Shown: positions 52,708 to 60,061 of the stretch, piece by piece
How positions within the stretch are numbered: position 1 is the stretch's first letter
Layout of the letters: each line of letters starts with the position of its first letter
Source: Ga0077555 sp050250755
GTDB taxonomy: Bacteria; Pseudomonadota; Alphaproteobacteria; Rhizobiales; Hyphomicrobiaceae
Reading direction: 5' to 3'
Assembly (NCBI GenBank): GCA_050250755.1
Contig: JBFWOB010000005.1
Span: forward strand, 1 to 64,000
Length of the DNA stretch: 64,000 nt
The notes under the pieces: model-generated
Databases searched by the model: none
What the model was told of the DNA's origin: nothing
Seen by the model: only the letters and a program-made list of their open reading frames with translations
Made by a program: the position numbers and the translations under genes

Positions 52708-53562
52708 CTATCGAGCCATGCGCGAGCTGTCGCCAAGCTCATCGAGCCGGGCCTTCAGCGCCATCTTGTCGAGTGTTCCGAAGGGAAGGCTCGTAAAGGC
52801 CGCGAGCCGGCGTCGGATCATGCCGTAAAGCTCGTTGAGGAGCGTCACCCGTTCGACGTCCGAGCCCATGAATTTCGCCGGATCGGGAAACGGCCAGGAC
52901 GCCGTGATCGGGCGCGCCCCGAGATCGGGGCACGCTTCGCCCTCCGGCACGTCGCAGAGCGTAATGACGAAGTCCATCTTCGGTGCGTTGGCGCCGGTGA
53001 ATTCTGTCCACAATTTCGAGCGCAACTTGCTGACGTCGTGTCCCATGACCCTCAGGCGATCGAGCACTTCCGGCATGGGTGCCGCCGCCGGATCGGTGCC
53101 CGCTGAGTAGGCGTGAAACTTGCCGCCGCCGATCTGCTCCAGAATGCCTTCGGCCAGGATCGAGCGAGCGGAATTGCGGGTACAGATGAACAGAACGTTG
53201 AATGCCGGCTGCATGCTTTTGCTCTCATCGTCTTCGTCATCGGGAAGCAGTCTTGCGAGATCCCCGCAAAGGTCCGGGCGACCGCCGCAACAGGTCTCGG
53301 TCAGGAAGCTGAAGAGCGCGCGCAGGCCAGCGAACCGGACGGCGTAGATGACGTGCCGCCCTTGGCGTGTCGACTGGACGAGGCCGGCCTGCTCGAGCGC
53401 TGAGAGATGGAACGACAACGTTGACGGCGGCTGATCGAGGTGGCGCGCCAATTCACCCGCCGCCATGCCCGACGCACCACGGCTCGCCAGGATGCGTATG
53501 ACCTCGACGCGCGTCGCCTTGGCGAGCGCCCCAAACCCGACGGCTGCATCTTTCGATTCCAT
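52708..53562 (-). CDS. ArsR-ArsC fusion (As(III)-repressor with arsenate reductase)
   Basis: 284 residues. Residues 8-90 are an ArsR winged helix (ALAKATRVEVIRILASRGASG, HLDQPPSTLSFHLSALEQAG), with a C91-C92-x6-C99 cluster at the domain end as an As(III) site. Residues 121-270 are a low-molecular-weight phosphatase-type ArsC: VLFICTRNSARSILAEGIL, with the C-x5-R active site (C127, R133), redox Cys C203 and C211 and the Asp-Pro of SWPFPDP. One protein can thus reduce arsenate to arsenite and sense the product. It heads the GAPDH-ArsJ transcript. The gene may repress itself through a palindrome across its start. Confidence 0.9.
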   Translation of the reverse strand: MESKDAAVGFGALAKATRVEVIRILASRGASGMAAGELARHLDQPPSTLSFHLSALEQAGLVQSTRQGRHVIYAVRFAGLRALFSFLTETCCGGRPDLCGDLARLLPDDEDDESKSMQPAFNVLFICTRNSARSILAEGILEQIGGGKFHAYSAGTDPAAAPMPEVLDRLRVMGHDVSKLRSKLWTEFTGANAPKMDFVITLCDVPEGEACPDLGARPITASWPFPDPAKFMGSDVERVTLLNELYGMIRRRLAAFTSLPFGTLDKMALKARLDELGDSSRMAR

Positions 53563-53572
53563 AATTATGGAA
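53557..53572. promoter_or_regulatory. 16-bp perfect palindrome across the arsRC start codon
   Basis: TTCCATAATTATGGAA (53557-53572). The CAT at 53560-53562 is the complement of the ATG start. TCGAATTA follows at 53576-53583, also present beside arsR/acr3. Confidence 0.65.
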
Positions 53573-53909
53573 TAGTCGAATTATATGACATTGGGATGAA
53601 AGTGTCGCTGGGCTCAGTCTCGGGACCGGAATGCGCGCGATGTCCGAAAGCAGACGTGAAGCGGACGACGTGTAAGACCCTCCTCGTACTCGTCAATATC
53701 GGTTCAGGGTCATGAAGGTCGCTCCGGGGCAGCGCCGCTTCTCCTGCTATGTCCCCAATAGCTGCCGTGCCCCGTCGAACAGGGAACATGCCGGACGGCC
53801 CGTGAGCCACCGGACTTACTACGGGGCGTGAACCGCAATACCGTGACCTTCGAGCAGCGCCCCCCGATCGGAGTTCAACAGAGGTCGGGACATCTCCCAG
53901 TCTTACTGG
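53563..53909. other. Intergenic region between arsenic block and repA
   Basis: No gene is supported. It contains the arsRC promoter at its left end and, near 53880-53900, GTCGGGACATCTCCCAG, which resembles a lone iteron half. No repeat or insertion sequence marks the right border of the arsenic block. Confidence 0.4.
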
Positions 53910-54974
53910 TTATTCGGGTTCTCCGTGCTGCTCATAGTACTTCCTGCAAAAACCCACGAACGCCTTGGCGGGGCTGCGGGGCAGCTCGGCATCGGAAAGC
54001 GCCATCCATTCCCGCCATTTCCGGAGCAGCTCCAGGGGCTCCCAGCCCGGAGCCACCTGCCGCGCGTCGTGCAGAACCTCCTCATCCGGCACGAAACCCA
54101 TGGCGCCCGCCTGATCCGCAATCTTCAGCTGGGCCTTCCGCGATTTGAACGTCACCTTGTCGTCCGCGAAATGCACCTCGTAGTCCAGCAGGTGCTTCCG
54201 TTCCGCAATCTCCCGGATATACATGCGGAACTTCCGCAGCGTATCCGCCGACCCGGATTTACGCTGCAGGAGTTCCAGCCCGATGCTCCATTCCAGCTGC
54301 TGGCCGCAATGCTTGCGGGCTATCTCATAGACCCGCCGTTCGATGGGTTTCCGGAGACGGAAGTAATCGGGATGCAGCGTTAGGACCTCATGGTTGTCGA
54401 TGGAGCGGAAGAACCAGTCCGACAGTTTGATGCGGCACTCGGTGATGCGCCGGGTCTTGGGGTCGCGCGCCACGCTCGCGCTGTCCACCAGGCTGAACAC
54501 ATGGCGCTCCTCCTTCTTCCCCGTGACCACGTTCGTCTGGTATTGCGTGCCCTGCAGCCGCGCCAGAGCGTCGGCCAGAAGGTCGTAATCGCGCCCGCCG
54601 GTGTGCCGGTTCGTGAACACGAGGATGTCCTTGGCGGTGAGGATCATCTCCTGCGAGATGGCCCTGCCCGCCTTGCGCGCGGCCATCATCTGGCTTGCCG
54701 CGAAAATGAGGATGTCCTTGTCAAAGATGGTGGCGAGGCCATTCACGCTGGGGATGATTTCCAGCCAGTTGTTGCCGTTCTCGTAGCGGCGCTTGCGCGT
54801 ATCGAGCTTGGTGGTGATGGCGAAGAACGGGTGCTCCATGGACGCCATGTCGTCTTTGAGCGCAGCGTCGGTAATATCACAGAGGAATAACTCGCCTTGC
54901 GGATGGCGGATCGGCAGCAGGCCGGCCTCCTCTCCGGGAAGCGCGTCATCATGAACCGTTGAGTTAACTGACAT
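53910..54974 (-). CDS. repA: Plasmid replication initiator RepA (RPA family)
   Basis: 354 residues. HPFFAITTKLDTRKRRYENGNNWLEIIPSVNGLATIFDKDILIF is the signature of alphaproteobacterial replication initiator protein A. Two winged-helix units follow (about 105-310), with RKPIERRVYEIARKH and LRKFRMYIREIAERK. It binds iterons and opens the origin. The iteron array starts 12 bases from its start codon, so RepA probably also represses itself. Paired with ParA, this identifies the element as a replicon. Confidence 0.93.
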   Translation of the reverse strand: MSVNSTVHDDALPGEEAGLLPIRHPQGELFLCDITDAALKDDMASMEHPFFAITTKLDTRKRRYENGNNWLEIIPSVNGLATIFDKDILIFAASQMMAARKAGRAISQEMILTAKDILVFTNRHTGGRDYDLLADALARLQGTQYQTNVVTGKKEERHVFSLVDSASVARDPKTRRITECRIKLSDWFFRSIDNHEVLTLHPDYFRLRKPIERRVYEIARKHCGQQLEWSIGLELLQRKSGSADTLRKFRMYIREIAERKHLLDYEVHFADDKVTFKSRKAQLKIADQAGAMGFVPDEEVLHDARQVAPGWEPLELLRKWREWMALSDAELPRSPAKAFVGFCRKYYEQHGEPE

Positions 54975-54985
54975 GCCCCACTCTT

Positions 54986-55644
54986 CGGGATATCGGGAAC
55001 GGCGTCAAGGCGTCATCGGGACACCAGGAACGCCCACGCCGCCCATCGGGATATCGGGAACACCTGCCCTCTCTGATCGTGACTTTGCGAACACTGACAG
55101 CCGCATTCGGGACATCGGGAACGGTGCGGTTTCTATCGGGATATCGCGAACGCCCATGTTCCACCTGCCTCGTTTCACGGCAATTTTCTTCAACAACAAT
55201 GCACTGGCCGCGCAAACTCCACCGTGCACTCCCGTGTCAGGCGCATCGGGACATCCCGAACAGCTCCTCCAGGCAGGGCCCCGCGCTTCTCCTTTTGGGC
55301 CGTCGGGACATCAGGAACGCCGGGGCCATGTTTCGGGACATCACGAACATCCGTCCGGCTGCCACGCCAACTCAGGCACTTGGAGCGTGGTGCTGCAGTT
55401 CAGACGCCTGGAACAATTCGCCATCCATCGGGATATTGCGAACGCCTATCCGGGACTTTCGGAACGCCGCATCGGGATATCGGGAACGGCTGTGGATAAC
55501 TGGGCGTGGCCTTTCAAGGGGTTCGGCGTTCCCCTTCCCGCTTAACAGTTATCTAACCCGTTCAGCAGTGTCCGGCTGGGCCAACGGGACATCACGGACA
55601 TTCCAGCGGGATATCGCGGACATCCGATCGGGATATCGGGAACG
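54986..55644. repeat. Iteron array of the replication origin
   Basis: Fourteen copies of a 16-bp motif, consensus CGGGAYATCNSGAACG, all in one orientation. Starts: 54986, 55017, 55047, 55108, 55137, 55247, 55304, 55334, 55429, 55451, 55473, 55585, 55607 and 55629. The copy at 55451 is degenerate (CGGGACTTTCGGAACG) and those at 55585 and 55607 end in GGACA. A further partial copy lies at 55812. The last six form two triplets with exact 22-bp spacing. Open frames across this region are artefacts of the repeats. Confidence 0.92.
55491..55499 (-). other. DnaA box 1 of the origin
   Basis: TGTGGATAA is the exact complement of the consensus DnaA box TTATCCACA. It begins 18 bp after the start of the third iteron of the first triplet. 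Confidence 0.85.
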
Positions 55645-55646
55645 CA

Positions 55647-55655
55647 TGTGGATAA
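55647..55655 (-). other. DnaA box 2 of the origin
   Basis: A second exact DnaA box (TGTGGATAA), again 18 bp after the start of the last iteron (55629). Offset from box 1 is 156 bp. Confidence 0.85.
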
Positions 55656-56009
55656 ATAGCTTTGTGGTGTCAGGCAGTTCCGCGGCTATCTTCGGGCTTA
55701 ACAGGAAGCTAACCCATTTATTAACTGTGGGCATTTCCAACCGCCTCAGATAATCCGGTAAACTCTCTAACGGAACACATGTCTGAATGGGACTTTGGCG
55801 AGTTCTTGACTCGGGGACATCCCGAAGCCGGTGGAACCCCATACGTCCCATGGGCTGATAAAGGTCTCCGAAGAAGGCAGCAACCCGCCTGTCGCATTTG
55901 AGATGCGTGTCGCCAAATCCGGGGCACGCCCCAGCACTGCAATCAATGGAACGGCCTAAAGGCCGTCTGGTAAGGCGGCTAAGCCGCCGCCGTCCCGAAG
56001 GTCAGTCCC

Positions 56010-57266
56010 TCACCCCTCGGTCGAACCGTCCCCGGCCCCCTCGCCGACCCCGACTTGTGGCGGTTGCTCCAATGTTAGTGCCACGTCGTGGTACATCACG
56101 TTGCCGCCGCGGTTGCCCCACGGGATGCCCACATCCTCCGCCAGGTCGTGGAACACCACCTCGAACTCCGACCCGCGCAATGGGACCTCGCCGCGGCGGA
56201 TGCACCAACGGCGGTATTGCCCGAACAGCGATGTGCTGCTGATGCGGCCGCCTTCCGCCGGAACCAGGCACTCCGCCGCGAAGGCCTCCACGTTCCCGAT
56301 CCGCACCGCCTCCGGCATGCGTTCAACCACCTCACCCTCTCCCCTGTTCAATGGAGCACTATCCACGGACGCGGGCGGCGCTTCAACCTCGGGCGCCCCG
56401 CCGGCCCCGGCGGGTTCGCCACCGGCCTTGCCGTTGCGCCTTCCCGCGTCATGCCAGGGCACCGTCACGAGATACAAGCCGAGCCCTGAACCGAGCTCCA
56501 GCACCAAACCCACCATCACCACCAGCCCTCGGCGCACATCCTCCTTGCTCAGCGCGCCGTACCAGCCCTCCGCCAAGCCTTTCACCACCTCCACCTGCGG
56601 CTCAGCGCTCGCCATCGCCGTGATGGCGGAAAGGGCATCGAGTCTCGCGCGTGTTTCCGCAACCACCGCATTCAGCCGTGTCCGCTCGCGGCTTTCCGCC
56701 AGTTCCACCCGCAGCCTCGCCACTTCCTCGCAGGCTTCGCGGGTCAGCGAACGCGCGTTGGTGCAGCCGTCCGAATGGGAATCCACCGTGCTATGCCTCG
56801 CGACGGGCCGCGCGAACACCGCGCCGATGGCCTGCTCGATGGTCTCGGCGGAGCGTGTGGTGAGGATGGCGGCCAGCTGGCCTTCAAGGCGGGTCATCGT
56901 CGCCTTGAGGGATGCGCGGCTTTCGATGCCCGCCTTGCGTTGCCCTACCTGCAACCAGCGCAGGTCGCTGACGTAGCCGATGCCGTTCACTAATGAGAAC
57001 CCCGACAGCACGCTGAAAACCGCAACTCCCACGAAGGTCACGAACCAGCGGCGGGCCTGCCACGCCCACACCATTGCCAACGGCAGCAGCGCCTTGAGGC
57101 CGTCGAGCAGCGCGGCGGCCGTGCCGTACAACCATGCATCGAGGTTCGTGTCGGCGGTGCGGAAGGCCATGCGGAAGTTCACCGCTCCCGAAATCCCGAT
57201 CAGCCCGATGGCGACACCAACGCCCAGCAGCACCAGCGCGTCAGTGACCCTCGTTCTCTCCGGCAT
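56010..57266 (-). CDS. Plasmid-associated membrane protein with possible DNA-binding tail
   Basis: 418 residues from ATG 57266; the frame to 57305 overlaps the next gene further. Membrane helices: ALVLLGVGVAIGLIGISGAV, FVTFVGVAVFSVLSGFSLV and GLVVMVGLVLELGSGLGLYLV. Between helices lies a long helical region (about 110-240) with charged heptads. The C-terminus (about 340-400: FGQYRRWCIRRGEVPLRGSEFEVVFHDLAEDVGI) looks like the winged-helix tail of plasmid or phage primase-type proteins. A membrane anchor joined to a DNA-binding unit could tether the plasmid. Function unknown. Confidence 0.7.
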   Translation of the reverse strand: MPERTRVTDALVLLGVGVAIGLIGISGAVNFRMAFRTADTNLDAWLYGTAAALLDGLKALLPLAMVWAWQARRWFVTFVGVAVFSVLSGFSLVNGIGYVSDLRWLQVGQRKAGIESRASLKATMTRLEGQLAAILTTRSAETIEQAIGAVFARPVARHSTVDSHSDGCTNARSLTREACEEVARLRVELAESRERTRLNAVVAETRARLDALSAITAMASAEPQVEVVKGLAEGWYGALSKEDVRRGLVVMVGLVLELGSGLGLYLVTVPWHDAGRRNGKAGGEPAGAGGAPEVEAPPASVDSAPLNRGEGEVVERMPEAVRIGNVEAFAAECLVPAEGGRISSTSLFGQYRRWCIRRGEVPLRGSEFEVVFHDLAEDVGIPWGNRGGNVMYHDVALTLEQPPQVGVGEGAGDGSTEG

Positions 57267-57576
57267 TGGCACGGGCGCAGCGGACGACGACTTCCCAGGC
57301 CTCATCGTCGAAGGTTTCCCTCACCGCTGTCAGTTCCCGTGCCACCGCGTCGCCGATGGCGGTCACAGCCAAATCGTTCTTGTCAATGCCCGCCGCAACC
57401 TTCAACAGGTCCAGCTGGTGCGCCAGCTCCAGGGGCAACCTGAAACTCACCTTGCTCCGCAGGCCCTTGTAATCGCCGCGGCGCCTGACCTCCACCTGCG
57501 GGCGGGACGCGCGCGCGAACCGGCTTCGCAGCTTCTCCCGTTCGCTCATGCGGACGTCCTCATCCAGGTCAATCAT
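57241..57576 (-). CDS. Small putative DNA-binding protein
   Basis: 111 residues from ATG 57576; ATG 57549 is the alternative. Basic N-terminal part (REKLRSRFARASRPQVEVRRRGD) and then GLRSKVSFRLPLELAHQLDLLKVAAGIDKNDLAV, which has a beta-strand plus helix plan like ribbon-helix-helix repressors. It overlaps the membrane protein downstream. The repeat-rich region upstream (57640-58060) might be its binding zone. Confidence 0.6.
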   Translation of the reverse strand: MIDLDEDVRMSEREKLRSRFARASRPQVEVRRRGDYKGLRSKVSFRLPLELAHQLDLLKVAAGIDKNDLAVTAIGDAVARELTAVRETFDDEAWEVVVRCARANAGENEGH

Positions 57577-57639
57577 TCGTCTATCTGGGGATTGTCCCCG
57601 CCGCGCCCAAGGCGTAGGCGCGCTTTTTCTGGGGTTGTC

Positions 57640-58060
57640 GGGGGTAAAGCCGTATCTGTGTAGATACAGATTTGCGGGTGTCTGTATCACCGTGTGATCA
57701 GGCGGCTCACCCGCATCACCGGCGCGGGTCTCGCCCGAAGGCCTATATGTGTGGAGGTGTGTAGGACCGTATCCATGTAAATCAAGAAATATGGATATCT
57801 GTAAGTTCATAACACCGCATCTACACACAACAGCAAAACCGCAATTGCAGTGTTATGTATGTGTGTATTTGCGTATTCCTGTATCTATGTAGAATTGCAA
57901 GACCGTATGTGCGTTTGTTTGAAAGGGCGCTGCCGATATAATTCATTGCAAAGCACGTAAGTATGTATTTATGGTTTTACTGAAATGCGCAGATACACAA
58001 GTGCGGTTATACGTTTGTCTGTATGACCGCATTACCACATACCCGTAGGCGTGTATGTCC
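57640..58060. repeat. CCGTAT/TGTAT repeat region upstream of parA
   Basis: A gene-free AT-richer stretch with many short copies of ACCGTAT-like words: 57650, 57689 (ACCGTGT), 57766, 57813 (ACCGCAT), 57838 (ACCGCAA), 57902, 58026 (ACCGCAT), and dense TGTAT/GTGTA words in between (57850-57895). The same words occur downstream of the parA operon (59231, 59239, 59402, 59426) and at 44772-44815. A plausible centromere (parS) or operator array. Confidence 0.6.
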
Positions 58061-58113
58061 ATAAATACGGCAGACCATTTGACGGCGGGGCTTCCGGCGG
58101 AAATGATTCCTCC

Positions 58114-58818
58114 ATGGACAAAACCCGCAAATGCCGCCTCATCGCTTTTGCCTCGCCGAAGGGCGGGGTCGGGAAATCAACCAGCTGCCTGGCCGTTGCC
58201 GGGGCGCTGGCCCACGCGGGCAACAAAGTCACCATCCTTGACCTTGATCTCAACCGTTCCATCGAAGGGTGGAGGGTCCGCTTTCCGAAGGTCGCGCCCT
58301 CCATCCGCGTCATCGGCCTCACCGAAGACGAATTCCTGGCCGCGCTGAAGGAGCTCTATTACACCGTGGAAGGCTACCTCCTGATTGACGTGGCAGGTGC
58401 ATTCTCCACGGTCACCACCGCCGCCGCCACGGCCGCGGATCTGACCATCTCCCCGGCCAAGGCGTCCGCCCTCGACGTGATTGAGGCCCGCAAGCTCAAC
58501 AACGAAATCCGGCTCCTGGGCGACAAGATCAACAAGCCCATCAAGCACCGGCTGCTGCTGAACGAACTCTCCGGCATATGGCCCAGCTACCAGCGCGCCA
58601 TGCTCGCGCAAGTGGGAAAAGCCGGCGTGCCGATGTTCAAGACCTTCCTCATGCAGCGGGCGCCGTTCGCCGAGATGTTCCTGACCGGCCTGCCGCCCCA
58701 CTATGCCGACACCGCGCGCGAGCCGGTGCGCAACGCCATCGAACAACTGGATGAGCTTGTGGCGGAAATCCTTGCCGAACTGCCGGCCATCCAGCAACCC
58801 GCACAGGAGGCCGCGTAA
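58114..58818 (+). CDS. parA: ParA-type partition ATPase
   Basis: 234 residues from ATG 58114; an earlier start at 58051 would use the repeat region. Deviant Walker A KGGVGKST (about 15-22), LDLDLNRSIEGW in the A' position, and Walker B LLIDVAGAFS. Small ParA without N-terminal helix-turn-helix (type Ib). It binds DNA non-specifically as ATP dimers and moves plasmid copies. The next gene starts directly after the stop and supplies the centromere-binding partner. Confidence 0.93.
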   Translation: MDKTRKCRLIAFASPKGGVGKSTSCLAVAGALAHAGNKVTILDLDLNRSIEGWRVRFPKVAPSIRVIGLTEDEFLAALKELYYTVEGYLLIDVAGAFSTVTTAAATAADLTISPAKASALDVIEARKLNNEIRLLGDKINKPIKHRLLLNELSGIWPSYQRAMLAQVGKAGVPMFKTFLMQRAPFAEMFLTGLPPHYADTAREPVRNAIEQLDELVAEILAELPAIQQPAQEAA

Positions 58819-59193
58819 ATGACCGACAAACAAAACAAATCCATCGCCGAGACGGATATTGACTTCGAAATCCTGACGCGCGTGGTGGACGAGCACGCCG
58901 CCGAGCGCGGCGTCCCCTCGCACGTGCTGCCCGCTAAGCACACGTCTCCCGTCAAGGCGGTTGAGGCACCGCGCCAGCGCAAGCCTTCGACCTTGAAAGT
59001 GGTGGAACCTGAAGCGCCGTTGCGCAAACTGACCCTTGAGCTGCCGGAGTATGTGATTGACCTGCTCGTTGAGGTGGCCCGCAAGCAGAAGCCGAGGGCC
59101 ACGGCGCGCTACGTGGTGCTTGCGGCTTTGCGGAAGTACGGGTTGGACATCAAGGAAGCCGACATCACCCCTGATCGCCGCCGCAGCGCGTGA
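58819..59193 (+). CDS. Ribbon-helix-helix centromere-binding protein (ParG/ParB-like)
   Basis: 124 residues starting right at the base after the parA stop. The N-terminal 65 residues are disordered and basic. The C-terminal segment PLRKLTLELPEYVIDLLVEVARKQKPRATARYVVLAALRKYG is a ribbon-helix-helix: a beta-strand for DNA contact, then two helices. Small proteins of this plan accompany type Ib ParA, bind tandem short sites and activate the ATPase through the flexible N-terminus. The repeat words on both sides of the operon are its candidate sites. Confidence 0.8.
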   Translation: MTDKQNKSIAETDIDFEILTRVVDEHAAERGVPSHVLPAKHTSPVKAVEAPRQRKPSTLKVVEPEAPLRKLTLELPEYVIDLLVEVARKQKPRATARYVVLAALRKYGLDIKEADITPDRRRSA

Positions 59194-59809
59194 AGGGGAG
59201 GGGACGCACGCATGGGTGTAAGTCGGTAAGACCGTATCACCGTACTTCCGCGTGACCGCCTGCAGCAGCGACCCGACGCAGTGTCATTCGTCTCCGATCT
59301 TCAATGTCTGCATCCATGGCCAACCGGAAGGTCATCTTTGGCATAGACGAGGCGGGCAAGGGCAGGGGAGGGCCGTATGTCGGAAGCCACACAAATGTAA
59401 GACCGTAGATACATTGATGCGCATCACCGTATGTGCGGCTTTTCCAATGCAGCCGCTGCCAACAAAAAAGGCCGCCCTCGACAGGCGGCCGTGATGGTGG
59501 AGAAGGACTTCTCACCGGCCCGGCCTTGGCGTCCCCGCTGTACCTTGCCCGGATTGTCGCCTCATGCCGCTTCGGGTTCAACGGCCTTGCGCTTTTTCCT
59601 TGGTTCCATCCGTCGCAATTTTATCTCACCCTTCGCGGCGACGGGTTTCTCTTGCCCACCAGCCTCTGATCCACCAAGGAGCTTCCACACCCGCCCTCAC
59701 GTATTCGTGAAACCGCAGCCAGTACGGGCCGTGACGGCATACTGCGGCCAAAACCAATCTGCCGTTTCAGGGCATTGAAGCGGCTTCGGCGCGTCTCCAT
59801 TCAGGGGCG
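59194..59809. other. Intergenic region with repeat words and a remnant-like frame
   Basis: No normal gene is supported. ACCGTAT-like repeats lie at 59231-59245 and 59402-59432. A 30-residue frame from ATG 59316 reads NRKVIFGIDEAGKGRGGPYVGS, like the RNase HII G-I-D-E-A-G start, but ends in a repeat. On the minus strand about 59590-59720, frames with HGPYWLRFHEYV look like a fragment of an unknown short protein. Confidence 0.4.
59464..59490 (-). terminator. Rho-independent terminator, minus strand
   Basis: GGCCGCC (59484-59490 read backwards) pairs with GGCGGCC around a 7-base loop, followed on the minus strand by TTTTTT (59464-59469). It would stop transcripts from the integrase side. Confidence 0.75.
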
Positions 59810-60061
59810 ATGCGACACGCAGACGGCAACCAAGAGGTTACCCTGGACGAACTCGAAAGGGTGCTCGCCGTGGTCGCTTATTGCGTGCTGCGGATGGGCC
59901 CCCACCTCAATCCGCTTCTTGACCGGCTTGAACGGGAAGTGGAGCGCGCCCGGAAGGATGACCCACGCGAACGCGCCCGCCGCATCCTGGAAGCTCACAC
60001 GGAACGGGGAGGGCGCAAGGCTATCCCCTTGAGCGCCGTTGCCTTGACCTCGAGGGAATAA
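59810..60061 (+). CDS. Hypothetical helical protein converging on the integrase
   Basis: 83 residues from ATG 59810. NQEVTLDELERVLAVVAYCVLRMGPHLNPLLDRLEREVERAR is helical, with a leucine-rich and then charged part. It overlaps the 3' end of the integrase by 67 bases on the other strand. Soluble, family unknown. Confidence 0.55.
   Translation: MRHADGNQEVTLDELERVLAVVAYCVLRMGPHLNPLLDRLEREVERARKDDPRERARRILEAHTERGGRKAIPLSAVALTSRE

Noticed and set aside
54986..55644. CRISPR array
   Set aside because: Repeats are 16 bp, degenerate, unequally spaced, and no cas genes are present; iterons explain them.
54973..55753. Open frames of 190 and 224 codons in the origin
   Set aside because: They consist of translated iterons (SGYRER-like units) and follow no codon logic.
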